Both the position numbers and the translations under genes were made by a program. This document shows positions 11,406-27,210 of a stretch of DNA of 64,000 nucleotides, one piece after another; positions within the stretch are counted from its first letter, which is position 1, and each line of letters begins with the position of its first letter. Source of the stretch: Punica granatum (Eukaryota; Streptophyta; Magnoliopsida; Myrtales; Lythraceae); contig NC_045128.1 of assembly GCF_007655135.1 (NCBI RefSeq), positions 12,850,230 to 12,914,229 of the forward strand. The letters are read 5' to 3'. The notes below the pieces were generated by a model that worked only from the letters and a program-made list of their open reading frames with translations, was not told the DNA's origin and ran no database searches.

Positions 11406-12413
11406 TTATGGTTTATTTTCTAGTAATCACATTTTTTTTCCTCTTGACTTGTTTCATTACAAGTACCTTGAATAAAAAGGAACTGTTTTCCCTGAGAAAG
11501 TTCTTCGTTAGGATTCTGTTTTTGAATCTCCACAGAATCATTTTCAACTTTGTGTCACTCGAGCGAATTGGCAGATAAAACCAACATGAGATGCCGTGAA
11601 TGTATCATCAGCAGCCGCTTTATGAGAACATAAATCGCTCGTATGTCGTATTCCATCTATCTTCATCCTAGTCCTGCTGCCTTCAGAAAGCTTGAAATCT
11701 GGAATTGGACTGCAGGACCAGTATACCAAGCTGAAGCTTGGAGTGATAATTCCGCTAGTGTTGGCAAGAGGGGAATTCTTATTCTCCCCAATAGTGGTCG
11801 GTGCTTGGCCCTAATTAAATACAATCGATTTCCCAAAGCGTTCTACAAGAATGTCTCTCTGAACCATCAGCTTTCAGACTTTTTTGGGATTCTTCGACCC
11901 CTAACTTAAGATATATATTTAATCTTTGGGAAAATCTTTTCAGCTGAAAATGTGAGAACATCAATTGCCCTTGCGAGCTGCCGAAATGTGAGAAGAACAT
12001 CACTTGCCCTTGCTTTTTCCCAAAGTTGCAGCCGCTGCCAATGTCTCTGTTTCCGCAGAATTTCCGGCTGAACTCTCAGCAGAAGTAGCGGCCCTCTTAA
12101 TCTTATAAAACTAATAATTATGGAGTCGCATCTTAAAGTTTCTCATGGCATTAAAACAGTTTGAAATAAACCACGTAGCCTTAAGCCCTCCAACATAATT
12201 ATACCACGCGAAGGAGAGGACAATAAGTGCCTTTATTAATACAAGAAGGAGATCAATCGGGATAATATATGGAGAGCGGTGATACCGATTGATTGAACCT
12301 GCATCATTTATCTCAATACCATGTCTGCAGAACGATATTTTTAACAGGTGCAAATTATTAATTATTATGCAAGAACTAGTAGACTAATTTACCGAAAGTT
12401 TCATCCTTAAACT
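11406..12413. other. Conserved unassigned block between UGT and OMT (unit A)
   Basis: Well conserved with 23040-24020. An 88-codon open frame on the plus strand (11643-11909) is kept at the same length in unit B (23267-23533), but most differences change amino acids and no family is recognised. On the minus strand near 12010-12110 an Ala/Ser/Glu-rich stretch ending GKSKGK followed by a stop is also kept in both. These could be remnants of a lost gene or part of the methyltransferase 3' region. I assign no function. Confidence 0.3.
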
Positions 12414-14330
<1,917 letters not shown>

Positions 14331-16087
14331 TTAATTGTGAAATAGTTTTTCATTAGAAGGTCATTACGTAAAAATTTATTGCTCACTCAATCTCTCAAAA
14401 TAAAATCTCTCCATATAAGCTCCGCGCTTCACGTGCATTTTCTTCAATTGCGGGCACGTGCTCGCTTCACTCTGTATCCTATCCTTGTGTCTTCCCGCAA
14501 TTTACTACATGCTACTCCTTTTATAGGCAAGATGACAATCATGAGGCATGTGGTCCCACAATTAGTAAGCAGTTCACATTTGATTTGGCATTCAACACAT
14601 TCAGGGCCTTGGCAAATGGATTGCTGACCCCAACGTCAGAAAAAGCTGATAAAGAAGAAGAATAAAAACACAGAAGGGGAAGCTTACCTAAGTAAATTCA
14701 ATCAGCAATGATTCTCGGTGAATCCCTCTCTCTCTCTCTCTCTCTCACTATCTGTGGGAGATCATTATTAACGTTGAAATACTAATTGGCAGTAGTAGAG
14801 TTAGGTTTGTAATCGTTCTTTATCTTCTTGAAGTGAAATTGTCGTTTTCTTTCATTCATTTTTTTATACATTATTCTTTTTTGCTGAATTCATTTTTTAT
14901 ACCTTTCATCTCAAATCACATGGTGTGACATAAAAGATATCGTGAACACTTCAACTACACTTATTATAAAGGGAAGAGGCTGTTCTATCTAACTTTCAGC
15001 TTTCATTTTTACTTTTATAATTTAGTGTTTAGTTTTTAATTGTATAAACACTTATTTCATATAACATTTAAAAATTCAGACTTACTTTTCAGCATTTATG
15101 ATCAATTCGAAACAAACGCATGCTATGCTAAGTCTTCATGAATAAGTATAATATATATCTATTTATGTATTACCCTATATAAAAAAATGAGAAGCCCATT
15201 CGCGTGTTTTTACATTCGTGCGTTTTCACATATAGAGCTCCAAATCACATATAGAGCTCCTATTTGTGTATATTCGCACGGATGGCTTCGATTCGTGCCC
15301 TTTCTCTCTCTATCTATGGGAGATTATTAAAAAACTAATTGGCAGTAATGGAGTTGAGTTTGTAGTCATCTTTCTTTACCTTGTTGAGTGAAATTATCGT
15401 TTTCTTTCATTCCTTTTTTTATACCTTTTTCTTTTTTGCTGAATTCCTTTTTTATACCTTTTATACATCACATGGTCAGACCACAATTATCGATAATTCT
15501 AGAGTGGTAAACATAAAAAATATCTTTGACAGTTCATCTACACTTATTATAAAAGGAGAAGAGATTCTTTTATCTAACTTTCGGCAATTGAAGTTCAGAT
15601 GAAACATAATGGAGCTTAATACATATGTCAATATACTATATTCAAATGATCTTATCCAGCTGCCAAGACTTTTATCAAGAAAATTCCGTTCAAACTACGT
15701 TGGTGGTAGCATTTAATATCCTGAAATAATGGATCTCTGAAGCAGAAATTTGTCGATCCTATGAGAGTCATGAGACCTTATCTCCTTATTTTTTAAGTAA
15801 ATAGTCTACTGCTGGCTGGAGCTTGGGAATCTGATCCCTCTATATTAGAGGCTTTCTTTGGTAGAATTCCTTTGGTGTTAAATGTGGTCATTTTGTCAAT
15901 AAATAGGTTTGTATTTTTTTTTCCCGGGGGGGTGGGGTCGTGTTTGAACGCTTTGGGCATACGTCTCTTAAAATTGATATAAAGCAATCTGAAGGAGCAA
16001 TTGGTTGATTCTATGAGGACAAAGGTTGCTTATTTACCTCGGATTATAAAATAAAATGTACAAATATAGGTTACTAACGGTTAAATT
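14331..16087. other. Upstream region of OMT copy A, with internal duplication
   Basis: Putative 5' flank of the minus-strand methyltransferase. A (CT)n microsatellite lies at about 14728-14747. A roughly 280-bp block (about 14745-15000: GGGAGATCATTATT ... TATCTAACTTTC) recurs at about 15315-15575, whereas unit B has it once (27208-27485). From about 15573 the sequence jumps to what is 28725 in unit B, so about 0.9 kb of unit B (27780-28720) is missing here. A 19-bp direct repeat (CACATATAGAGCTCC...) lies near 15228-15262. No gene recognised. Confidence 0.6.
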
Positions 16088-19000
16088 TGAAGACCACGAC
16101 TCGAGGCGAGACTCCATATCGCACTCCGGTCACGCCACTTGGTGTGTGGGGGCGTTGAACCCCGTGATCGACAGTAAAGGGGCAATGGACCCCATGTGCA
16201 TCATATCCCATGAGTTCAGTTTCGAACCGTGATAAAACAAACAAAAACAGATAAAAACAAATGAATACAGACAAATTATGGATTAAGTGCCAAGTTTACG
16301 TGATTAGCTAATTATGAATCAGGGTTGTTTGACACACAATTCTCTAACGCAAACAGATAATAGAATTTTAATTGCATGCAGTGCTAATCTGGCTAAAGAT
16401 GCGTGGATTTATTTTAAATTGTTATGTCAAGGTGACATACGGCTTTACTGACAGAGACATGTTTTCGCCTAAAATCCAAAATCTATCCATTTTTGCCTAA
16501 TTGCCTATATTTGATTATGCCAAGTACATGAATAATCCAATTTCGTGTTTTATGATAGATGAACCCGTTCTAAGTACCCAATGCTATGCTAAGATATCGA
16601 AAACACCATAATCGGATAAAGCAGGAAATGCAGATAAACCTGCACCTGCACAAGCTACCCGTCTCTACCCATGGCCTGAGGTGTTTCGATTATCCTAACC
16701 CTAGGGTTGTCGGTAAGTTAAGAACATATGATATTGCCCTTGTGTTGAAAAATGACTTTAAAAAAGGTGAGACTACGCGATGCGGACCATCTCGGTCTGT
16801 AGCTGGTGTCGACCGATCCCTGAGTCCTCCAGGTTATGTGAGAACCCCAAGAGAACCAAAGAACCGATCGATTTATCCGAAAGTGATCTAAAAAATACTC
16901 CCGTACCATGACTTGAGCCGCCTAAAACGAGACGTATCTCCGAGTCAAGGTACACGTGTCTTTCTCGGACATCCATGCTACATCGAACCACGCGCCTAAA
17001 TAATTTGTGAAATTTGAGTTTGAAAAAGACAAGATCATTTGTTCTTAACCGATCGACGCGCTTATCGATTTTTGACCAATATATGCATTTTGCTTGAAAC
17101 CGAGTATTTTACCTAGTCAAGTTACGTGCCCCTTTTCCCGTGTGTGAAATTCTCTTAGTGATCATTGCCCTATACCTTGAATACTACGAGTTTACGACGC
17201 GATTCGTGACACACAGGACCAAGACCGGTCCCCGAAGGCCAAAAACACTCGGTCAATGATGGCCGATATGCTCTTGGATCCTCGTGGATCCAAGATAGTT
17301 ACCGATACCCAAATCCATGTACATTACTTAAAATTAATATGTTTAATAAGTGATTTATCATCCGATAAATGCCAAATGAAAAAAAATACAATTGGCACAC
17401 AACTCGAGAATTGACTTTAAACGAGACGAGACCATGCCTGACCTGAAGCGGGTCAAAGGATACTCAACCATCATCTCTTGGAGATGGCCGTGAGACCCTT
17501 AGAGCCTGAATCGAGTCTTACGTGGTCTCCTAATCTTATTTTTTATCATTTCTCGCATGCTCATACATCGAACATGATTATAACAAGCATTTTTCAAAAT
17601 CGGTGCCGCCATAATCTTATGAACACACGCAAGTATTCAAGCACGCACAAAATATAATATTTAACGAAATCGATAAAACAATACCAACTCATGATATGGA
17701 AGGCATGAAAATACGAAACCAACTAATATCGGGGGAAAGGAGGTCGTTTTGGATCCGAAAGAGTCATGAAGGCACTCCCGGACCTTAGCGGTCTCCTTTG
17801 CCCCGACTTTAATCTTTTCCCATCACACAAACAAATTATATATCATTACATAACCGTGCAATGAAAATAAATGATTAACCGATCGTATACCGCCTTGTCT
17901 CCCCACAAGGCTCGGAAAAAATAAAATTTCTAACTCCTCTAATTCAGAATATCGTTATACCTAGCCTTGGAAGGGAGAAGAAGAACACTGGGAGTCGGGT
18001 CAGTCTGTCGGGCAGTCCGGTACCCGATCGGGTCTGGTAGACCCGGCTGGTGGAAAAACGCCCGAGAAGAGAGATGACCGACGGATGAAATGGGATGGCT
18101 TCTCCAGCAGGGCACGGGAAGGCTTAGGGCTCTCTAGTGGTTCCTAGGCACGGCAGCAAGTGTCTCGTGGGCGCCGAGAACCTGTGTTGACACGAGATGA
18201 CAAGAAAAGGTCCGTGAGAGCAAAATGAAACCCGAATGAGAGAAGGAGAGCTAGAGAGCGACTGTGGCGGTGGACACGGTGGCACTCGACTCCTGGGAGG
18301 CTCCGGGCGGTCTACTGGAGGTACTGGAGGCGTGCCGTGGGCAGCTTGCCCCTGACCCAACCCGATTGAGCTGAGGGATGTGGGGGTCCTTAGGGAGATG
18401 ACACTGAGAGAGGTCAAGGGGGTCGGCTGGCGTGAGCTGAAGGGAATGAGGTGTCGGGACTGTCAAGGTGGCGTGATGGAGAGGACCTGAAAGCATTTTC
18501 TGTGAGGTAGGCTGGGCAGTTGTGAGCTGAGGGGTATGAGTGAGTGAGGGAGTTGAGCTGAGGGATGGTTGGGGTGGTGAGAATGAACTGAGAACTTGTG
18601 GGGGAGTGAGCTGTGAGAGAGAGGTGAGATGAGTGCGTGAGCTGAGGGAAGGAAGGGGACGAGAGAAGCTGAGCTTCGAGTAAAGACTGGCCCGAGCTGT
18701 GGGTTGTGAGTGAGCAGAAAAGAGTCGGTTTACGTGTGGGAGTGTTGAGTTCAGAGGGTCGGTGAGAGTCTGAGATTTCCTAGGGATCCAGATGGCGTGA
18801 GAGAGGGCCGAGTTTTTGTGAGAAGGCCAGTTGATCAGAGTCAAGGGATGGGAGTGAGCCAGTCAGCCTTGGAGAGGACTAGGGGGCTAATTCAAATGAT
18901 TCCTCGAGAGTCTGCAGGAAGTAGAGCCATGAAGGCAAAGTCGGGGCAGAGAAGGGCAGGTGAAGTATGGGCCGTTGGCTGTGCATTACTAGGAAGGAAG

Positions 19001-20036
19001 AAGAAAGAAAAGAAATGCTTGGGTGCTGGCATGAGGGGACAGCCGCAGAGAAGAGGAAGGTGAGGAAAGGTCAGGCAAGTTGCTGGCTTCCATGCTGCCG
19101 AAGAGACAGGAGGAAGAAGGAGAAGAAGAAGAAGAAGAAGAAGAAGAGGGGGAAGGTCAATGATGGAGATGGACAAGCTAGTTACTTCAGAGTTAACATG
19201 AGGAGAATGAGAGGAGAGAGGGTCACGGGACAATTGGTGAGGATGGGTTTGCAGAGGCTGCAGGTTCGGGCAGAGGACAGAGAGAGGAAAGCTGGCCAAC
19301 AGACCAAGGTATGGTCATGTTGCAGAGAAGATCAGAGGGCCTGTCAGAGATGGGGACAACTCGATTTGCCAGAGTTGCAGGGGGGAAGAAGAAAAGGGTA
19401 GGTTCGAGTGGGCTGATGGCAGCTGCAATAGAGAAAGAAGAAAACGCAGAGAGGAGAAGGTCGAGATATTGACAAGTCGGGCGGGTTACAGGGGCAGAAG
19501 AAGAAAGAAAAAGAAATGCAAGTGTGGCAGGGATGCGGAAAAGATAGAACCGAAGAGAGAAAGAGCAGGAAGAAGAAAGAAAAAGAAAAAGTTTCAGTTC
19601 GGTCAGTGGAGCAGACCAGCGAAGAAGAAGAAGAAAGGAAGAAGGAAAAGAAAAGAAAAGAAAAGAGAAAAAAAAATGAAGAAGAAGAAAAAAGAAATGG
19701 AAAAAAGAACAGAAAGAAATGGAAAACATGATGAAAAGAAGGTGGGATAAAATTCCGCCTTCTTTTTTTAATCGGACTTTAAAATTTGAATTTTACGCTT
19801 GTAAAGATTAAAATTCACGTCTTTTTTATTAGATATCGAAAAAATGATCCGAGATCACCATTATATTTAGAAAAATTCAAGGATCAACGTCGTGCAGAAA
19901 AAATATTTCTTTGGCCTCGAGTTTTGTCCCGAATTCTAAAAATTGAAGTTGATACACGTGAAATCTAAAGACGTCCTGTATAGTATTATTTATCCGAAAA
20001 ATTATAAAATTGACGTTAAATTAGGAAAATGCTCCA
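16088..20036 (-). mobile_element. Ty3/Tat-type LTR-like remnant, antisense
   Basis: Sequence found only between the two duplication units. Its reverse complement around 16120-16215 (GTCGATCACGGGGTTCAACG...CCCCCACACACCAAGTG) resembles the Ogre/Tat LTR at 50610-50680 (GTCGATCACGGGATCCAA...CCCCCATACACCGAGTG). It is moderately GC-rich with many CG-containing motifs, and has a long purine-rich tract at about 18600-19740. No protein domains are visible. The ends are not defined by a clear target duplication, so the extent is approximate. Confidence 0.45.
18600..19745. repeat. Purine-rich (GA/GAA) tract
   Basis: More than 1 kb with strong A/G bias on the plus strand, including GAAGAAGAAG runs at 19110-19150 and 19620-19710. 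Long open frames on both strands are explained by the composition. It is probably part of the LTR-like remnant; no gene is supported. Confidence 0.6.
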
Positions 20037-20911
20037 TTTAAAAAAAATCATGAATACTCGAGAGATCAGTTGAAAATACTTCCTTCAGATGGATCATATA
20101 AATGATGATTTTGTCCCTAAGAGTTGGTATACCGAAACGGGATATCGACATAGCACATACAAATTTTTTAGTGGGAAAGACAAAGGAGGTGCCCATGCAA
20201 AGCATACTAATATCCGTTATACTACGCATCGCTATCCTAAAGTAGTAATAGATAAAAAGAGTATATTTAGTCCCACCACAACAAAAATCGAAATATTTTG
20301 ATTACTAGACAAGGGCATACACTATTGTGCGATGTTCTTTTTTTCCCGATTTCTTATAGTTGTATCATAGAAAAAGCTTTTCTGATACAATAGAAGTTGT
20401 GATATGATATAATCAAGTGCTTTACCAAAAGTTTAATTAAAACTCTCTCAGAATTCAAGTAATTCACTAATAATATATATGGTACAAACTTTTCGAAATG
20501 AAATCCATGTAATTTATTTCTGTAGTAAGTAGTTTACTATAAATTTCAGTGAATAACACAACTAGTGTTTTAAAGTACGTGTGACTTACTGAAAAATACA
20601 TATAATTTACCTAAAATTGAAATATTTACTAGAATTTAGAATAATTTATTTTGCATGCATAAAGTAATCAAAATAAAGCAATTGCACCTTAATTAGACAA
20701 TCTTGCCGTACATTATTTTCTTCTAACAATTGTCTTGTCAAATCAAAGATAGATTTCAAGTTTCTGAATATCAAGCAATACATGTCGGGAAAAGATTGAG
20801 CGTAAAGGAAAAGGAGTAAAAGAGGTGCTTATTATCTATCTTCTTTTTTTTTTGAAAAAAAAAATTAATTCTAAAAGAATGCCATTTTCATTGCTAAGTA
20901 AGTAATTCTGA

Positions 20912-22221
20912 TGAAGCTTGTGGCGCAGGATGTGAACACAAAGTCCTTGACTTCATTCCAGGATTTTCAAACACTAAGTGCAGGGACCTGCCTGATGGTA
21001 TAGTGTTTGAAGACTTCAACTTGCCGTTTGCCCGGATGCTTCACAGGATGAGCAAAACTCTGCATCGAGCGACCGCTGTAGCCGTTAACTCCTTCGATGA
21101 AGCCGTTAACTCCTTCGAAGTTCCAAAAGTACCTAAGCATTGGTCCCTTTATTCTGGCTTCTCCTCCTCCGTTTTCTGACCCAAACAGCTGCATCCCGTG
21201 GCTTGATTGTCACGAGCCGAATTGATGCAGCGGAACTAATTGCAATATATTGATTCGTGCACGAATATCAGACATCAATCTTCTACAACATGTTGATTCT
21301 ATGAATACTAGAAAATAGACATCAAACTCGAATCAAATCCGAGATTGGGAGAAAGAGCACGGTAGCTCCCAAAACTTTATTAATAATCCAAAAACTGTCT
21401 TAGCCCTAGGGCTTACATCATTTAAATAGAGATAACGAAAAAATAACGAAAAAATAAAATACTCTTTAAAATAAACTATTTCCTAAAATAGCAAAAAATG
21501 CCATAAATAACATAAAATTGCTTGTTTGAGGCCCTAAACGATGGAATTTGACCTAAATCTTGTGTTTCAATCGCCAAAGGCCATGAGTTGTGCTCCGGAT
21601 GCCGTTTCCCTCGAAACAGGGTCATCAGAACCTATTTTTTTCAAGGAATCGATTTGCCGCTTTTTCTGCTGCATCACAAATTCTGCTATCTACCTAAGTT
21701 TTAGTACTCTAGTCAAGCCTAAGCCAGATGAACTCATGGCCCTAATAGAATTGTTGCTAGAAACGCGGTATCCGTTCCTCTAATCCTTTCGGGAAAACTT
21801 TACGGAGCAAAATTTTACGGATGGATTGATTGAGAAAGTGATGGAAAGGGGGAAGATCGTGCCCTGGGCACCGCATCTGGTCGTCCTAAGACACAGGTTG
21901 GTGGGGGTGTTTGTGACGCACTGCGGGTGGAACTCTCTGGTGGAGAGCATCGCAGGCGGGGTCATGTTGATAGGAAGGCCATTCTTGGGAGATCAGCCGC
22001 TGAACCGTAGCACAATGGAGGATGAATGGAACATCGAGGTCGGGGTGGAAGGCGGTGTGTTCACAAAAGAAGGAACTGTGAGAGCTCTTAAGCTGATCTT
22101 GTGCTCAGAAGGTGGGAAGAGAATGAGAGAGAGGGTCGGTTTGTTATAGGGGGCAGCGTTGGGATCTATGGAGCCCAACGACAGCGCCACCTGGAATTTT
22201 GACTCCTTGCTAGAGATTGCC
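20912..22221 (+). pseudogene. UGT78-like flavonoid 3-O-glucosyltransferase pseudogene (copy B)
   Basis: Paralogue of the 9323-10325 pseudogene with the same missing N-terminus. It keeps VLDFIPGFS (near 20955) and a full-length PSPG region at 21865-21996 (FVTHCGWNSLVES; GDQ at the end). It is broken differently from copy A: a repeated GCCGTTAACTCCTTCGA (near 21080-21118) with loss of adjacent codons and a frameshift; a 454-bp insertion after CCGAAT; a Trp-to-stop change (TAA) at about 21781; a Lys-to-stop change (TAG) at about 22147; and a MITE at the last codons. Non-functional. Confidence 0.88.
21223..21676. mobile_element. 454-bp insertion, solo-LTR-like
   Basis: Begins TGATGCAGCGG and ends CTGCTGCATCA (terminal inverted repeat TGATGCAGC), flanked by CGAAT (21218-21222) and CAAAT (21677-21681), a 5-bp duplication with one mismatch. 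It splits the UGT codons that read continuously around 9660-9680 (apart from that copy's own insertion). TG...CA ends and a 5-bp duplication suggest a solo LTR or short TRIM-type element. A TIR transposon is the alternative. Confidence 0.65.
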
Positions 22222-22424
22222 AATGTATTTGGATTTAGAATTTAGTTGAGTTGAGTTTTGATTTTAATTAGTTTATCATGATTGTATTGTTGAATTATGA
22301 GAAAAAGTGTGAAAAAATAATGAATAGTTGAGATAAAGTAATGATTAAGTAATAATTGTGTTGTTAAATTGAAGATAAGTTGAGTTGAATTGAGTTAAAA
22401 AAATTTTAAAATCCAAACACACCC
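22222..22424. mobile_element. MITE (complete copy)
   Basis: About 200 bp with matching ends: left TGTATTTGGATTTAGAATTT, right AAAATTTTAAAATCCAAACACACCC read inverted, with TTGAGTTGAGTT-type subterminal motifs at both ends. It lies at the UGT pseudogene's last codons; unit A has an uninterrupted site (GAGATTGTTTATCATTAAT). Same family as the element at 1-216/7904-7974. Confidence 0.8.
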
Positions 22425-24020
22425 TAATCATTAATATATAATATACAATTAACAATATATATATATATACATGTACTTTTTTTTCTTTTGTCTGAAATAA
22501 TCTATGTCACCGTATTGTTGGGATCGAAAATGTTTGAAAGCGTGTAGTGTAAGACATCGTCAGGATGATATTGTATTCATCATTTTATTACTTGTCATGA
22601 TCACTTGTGCAATGAGAGAACCATCAACATTATTACATTAGTAAGTTTCATATCCAAGTCACACTCACAATATATAGCCAGCTGACGCATCCATCCAAAA
22701 TCATTGATACTTGAGTAGTAAGCCGTATAATTTGATTACGGGATGAATTTTTATCTTGTTTCTTTCTTTTTCTTTTTTTTTTTTTGAGAGAGAAGGGAGG
22801 GTCGCCCCCTTGGACTCAGAGCAGTAATAAAATTGTTAATATTAGATTTTATCAAATACATCTATTTTCTCAATGAAATTAACGTGCTTCACCCTTTTGG
22901 CTTAACAATATAAAGTTCCTTTGAACTTCATTGCCTATGGACAAAATTCTTGATCCGTACGATAGTTAGTTAATAACTAGATAAAAATGAATCCAAAATA
23001 TTGGTGACTACTTTGTATAAAGCTCGTAGGTAAAACCAAATATTTGTAGCCACGTTTTTCTTTCCTTTTAACTTGTCTCATTACAAGTATGTTGAATATG
23101 AAGGAACTGATTTCCCTGAGAAAGTTCTTCGCTAGGATTCTGTTTTTGAATCTTCACAGCATCATTTTCAACTTTGTGTCACTCAAGCGAATTGGCAGAT
23201 AAAACCAACATTAGATGCCTTGAATGTATCATCAGCTGCCGCTTTACGAGAACATAAATCGCTCGTATGTCGTATTCCATCTGTCTCCATACTAGTCCTG
23301 CTGCCTTCAGAAAGCTTGAAATCTGGAAAAGGACTGCAGGACCAGTATACCAAGCTGAAGCTTGGAGTGATAATTCCGCTAGTGTTGGCAAGAGGGGAAT
23401 TCTTATTCTTCCCAATAGTGGTCGGTGCTTGGCCGGAATTAACTACAATCGATATCCCAAAGCGTTCTACAAGAATGTCTCTCTGAACCATCAGCTTTCA
23501 GACTTTTTTGGGACTCTTCGACCCCAAACTTAAGATATAAATTTGATCTTTGGGAAAATCTTTTTCAGATGAAAATGTGAACCTGCGAGCTGCCGAAATG
23601 TGAGAAGAACATCAATTGCCCTTGCTTTTTCCCAAAGTTACAGCCGCTGCCAATGTCTCTGTTTCGGCAGAATTTTCGGCTGAACTCTCAGCAGAAGTAG
23701 CAGCCATCTTAATCTTATAAAACTAACAATTATGGAGTCGCATCTTAAAGTCTCTCATGTCATTAAAATAGCTGTTTGAAATAAACCAAGTAGCCGTAAG
23801 CCCTCCAATACAATTATACCACGCGAAGGAGAGGGCCTTTACTTATACAAGAAGGAGATCGATTGGGATAATAAATAGAGAGCAGTGATACCGCTTTGAT
23901 TAAACCCGCATCATTTATCTCAATACCATGTCTGCAGAACGATATTCTTAACAGGTGCAAACTATTAATTATTATGCAAGAACTAGTAGACTAATTTACA
24001 GAAAGTTTCATCCTTAAACT
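22425..24020. other. UGT 3' flank and conserved unassigned block (unit B)
   Basis: Counterpart of 10326-12413 without the 346-bp tandem duplication. Contains the 88-codon open frame at 23267-23533 matching 11643-11909 in length, and an overlapping 102-codon minus-strand frame (23183-23491) that is not kept at full length in unit A. No family is recognised for either. Confidence 0.35.
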
Positions 24021-26025
<2,005 letters not shown>

Positions 26026-27171
26026 CTAATTGTGAAATACTTTTTCATTAGGGTCATTTTGTGTCGATGCATAAAAATTTATTGCTCACTCAATCTCTCG
26101 AAATAAAATCTCTCCATATAAGCTCTTCGCTTCGCGTGTATTTTCTTCAATTACGGGCACGTCCTCTCTTCACTCTGTATCCTATCCTTGTGTCTTCCCG
26201 CAATCCGCTACAGGCTTCTCCTTTCATAGGCAAAATGACAATCATGAGGCATGAGGTCATCCATGAACTCATCGCTTAGGAAAAAGGGCTGCATGCCATA
26301 GAATTTCAATTTCAAAAATATCGGCTATGACCTTAATTTCCTGCGCGCGGATTTCTGTAGAATCAAAGGGGAAGATAAAATGAAGCTTTCGATAAAAGGG
26401 AGATCTATTCTTGGCATCCGCTGACATTAAGCAATATTATTGATTTTAATATGAGGGGATGTTAGAGTTTAAGCATATTTAGCCAGGGACATCCGGTGAA
26501 ATTTTGAGGTGATCACGACTGCTTAATCCAATTAAGTATGGTTGATTAGATTTTATTACTCAATACTACTTGATTGACTAAAACTTGTTTGATTAGTGAG
26601 TCAAATTTTAACTGGATTTTGATTTTGAAAAAGACAAAACTAATTATGGAGGGATGGTGTTGAGAATTCATTAATTATGGAGTTGTATTATAATGGAGTG
26701 GTATAAATGTTTATGTATGTGGTCCACCTTTTTTACTTTGAATGAATTATTTTGTTTTGTTGTGAGTAGAGTTAAAATTAAAATTAAAGTTTTAAAATCT
26801 CACTTACAAACCAAATGTAAATTTTTAGAAAACAGACGGATTGAACTCATTGGCCTCGTTAAGAAGCCGACTTAATTAGTTCATCAACATAAATATATGT
26901 TTCTATCCTCCATCCATCTATATATTCCAGAAATTGTAAAACAGAGTCCCTTCAGCGAAACATCTCCCCGCCCCAGAGAACAACGTTCTGCTGATTGGAT
27001 AGCCCAACCATTAGTAAGCAGTTCAGATTCGATTTGGCATTCAACACTCTCAAGGCCTTAGAAAATGGATTGCTGACGACAAAATCAGAAAATGTTGATC
27101 AAGAAGAAGAATAAAAACACAGAAGGGGAAGCTTACCTAAGCAAATTCAGGCAGCGGTCATTCTCGGTGAA

Positions 27172-27210
<39 letters not shown>

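Noticed and set aside
18251..19750. Long open frames (up to 197 codons) on both strands
   Set aside because: Purine/pyrimidine-biased tract in transposon-like DNA; no domain, overlapping frames on both strands.
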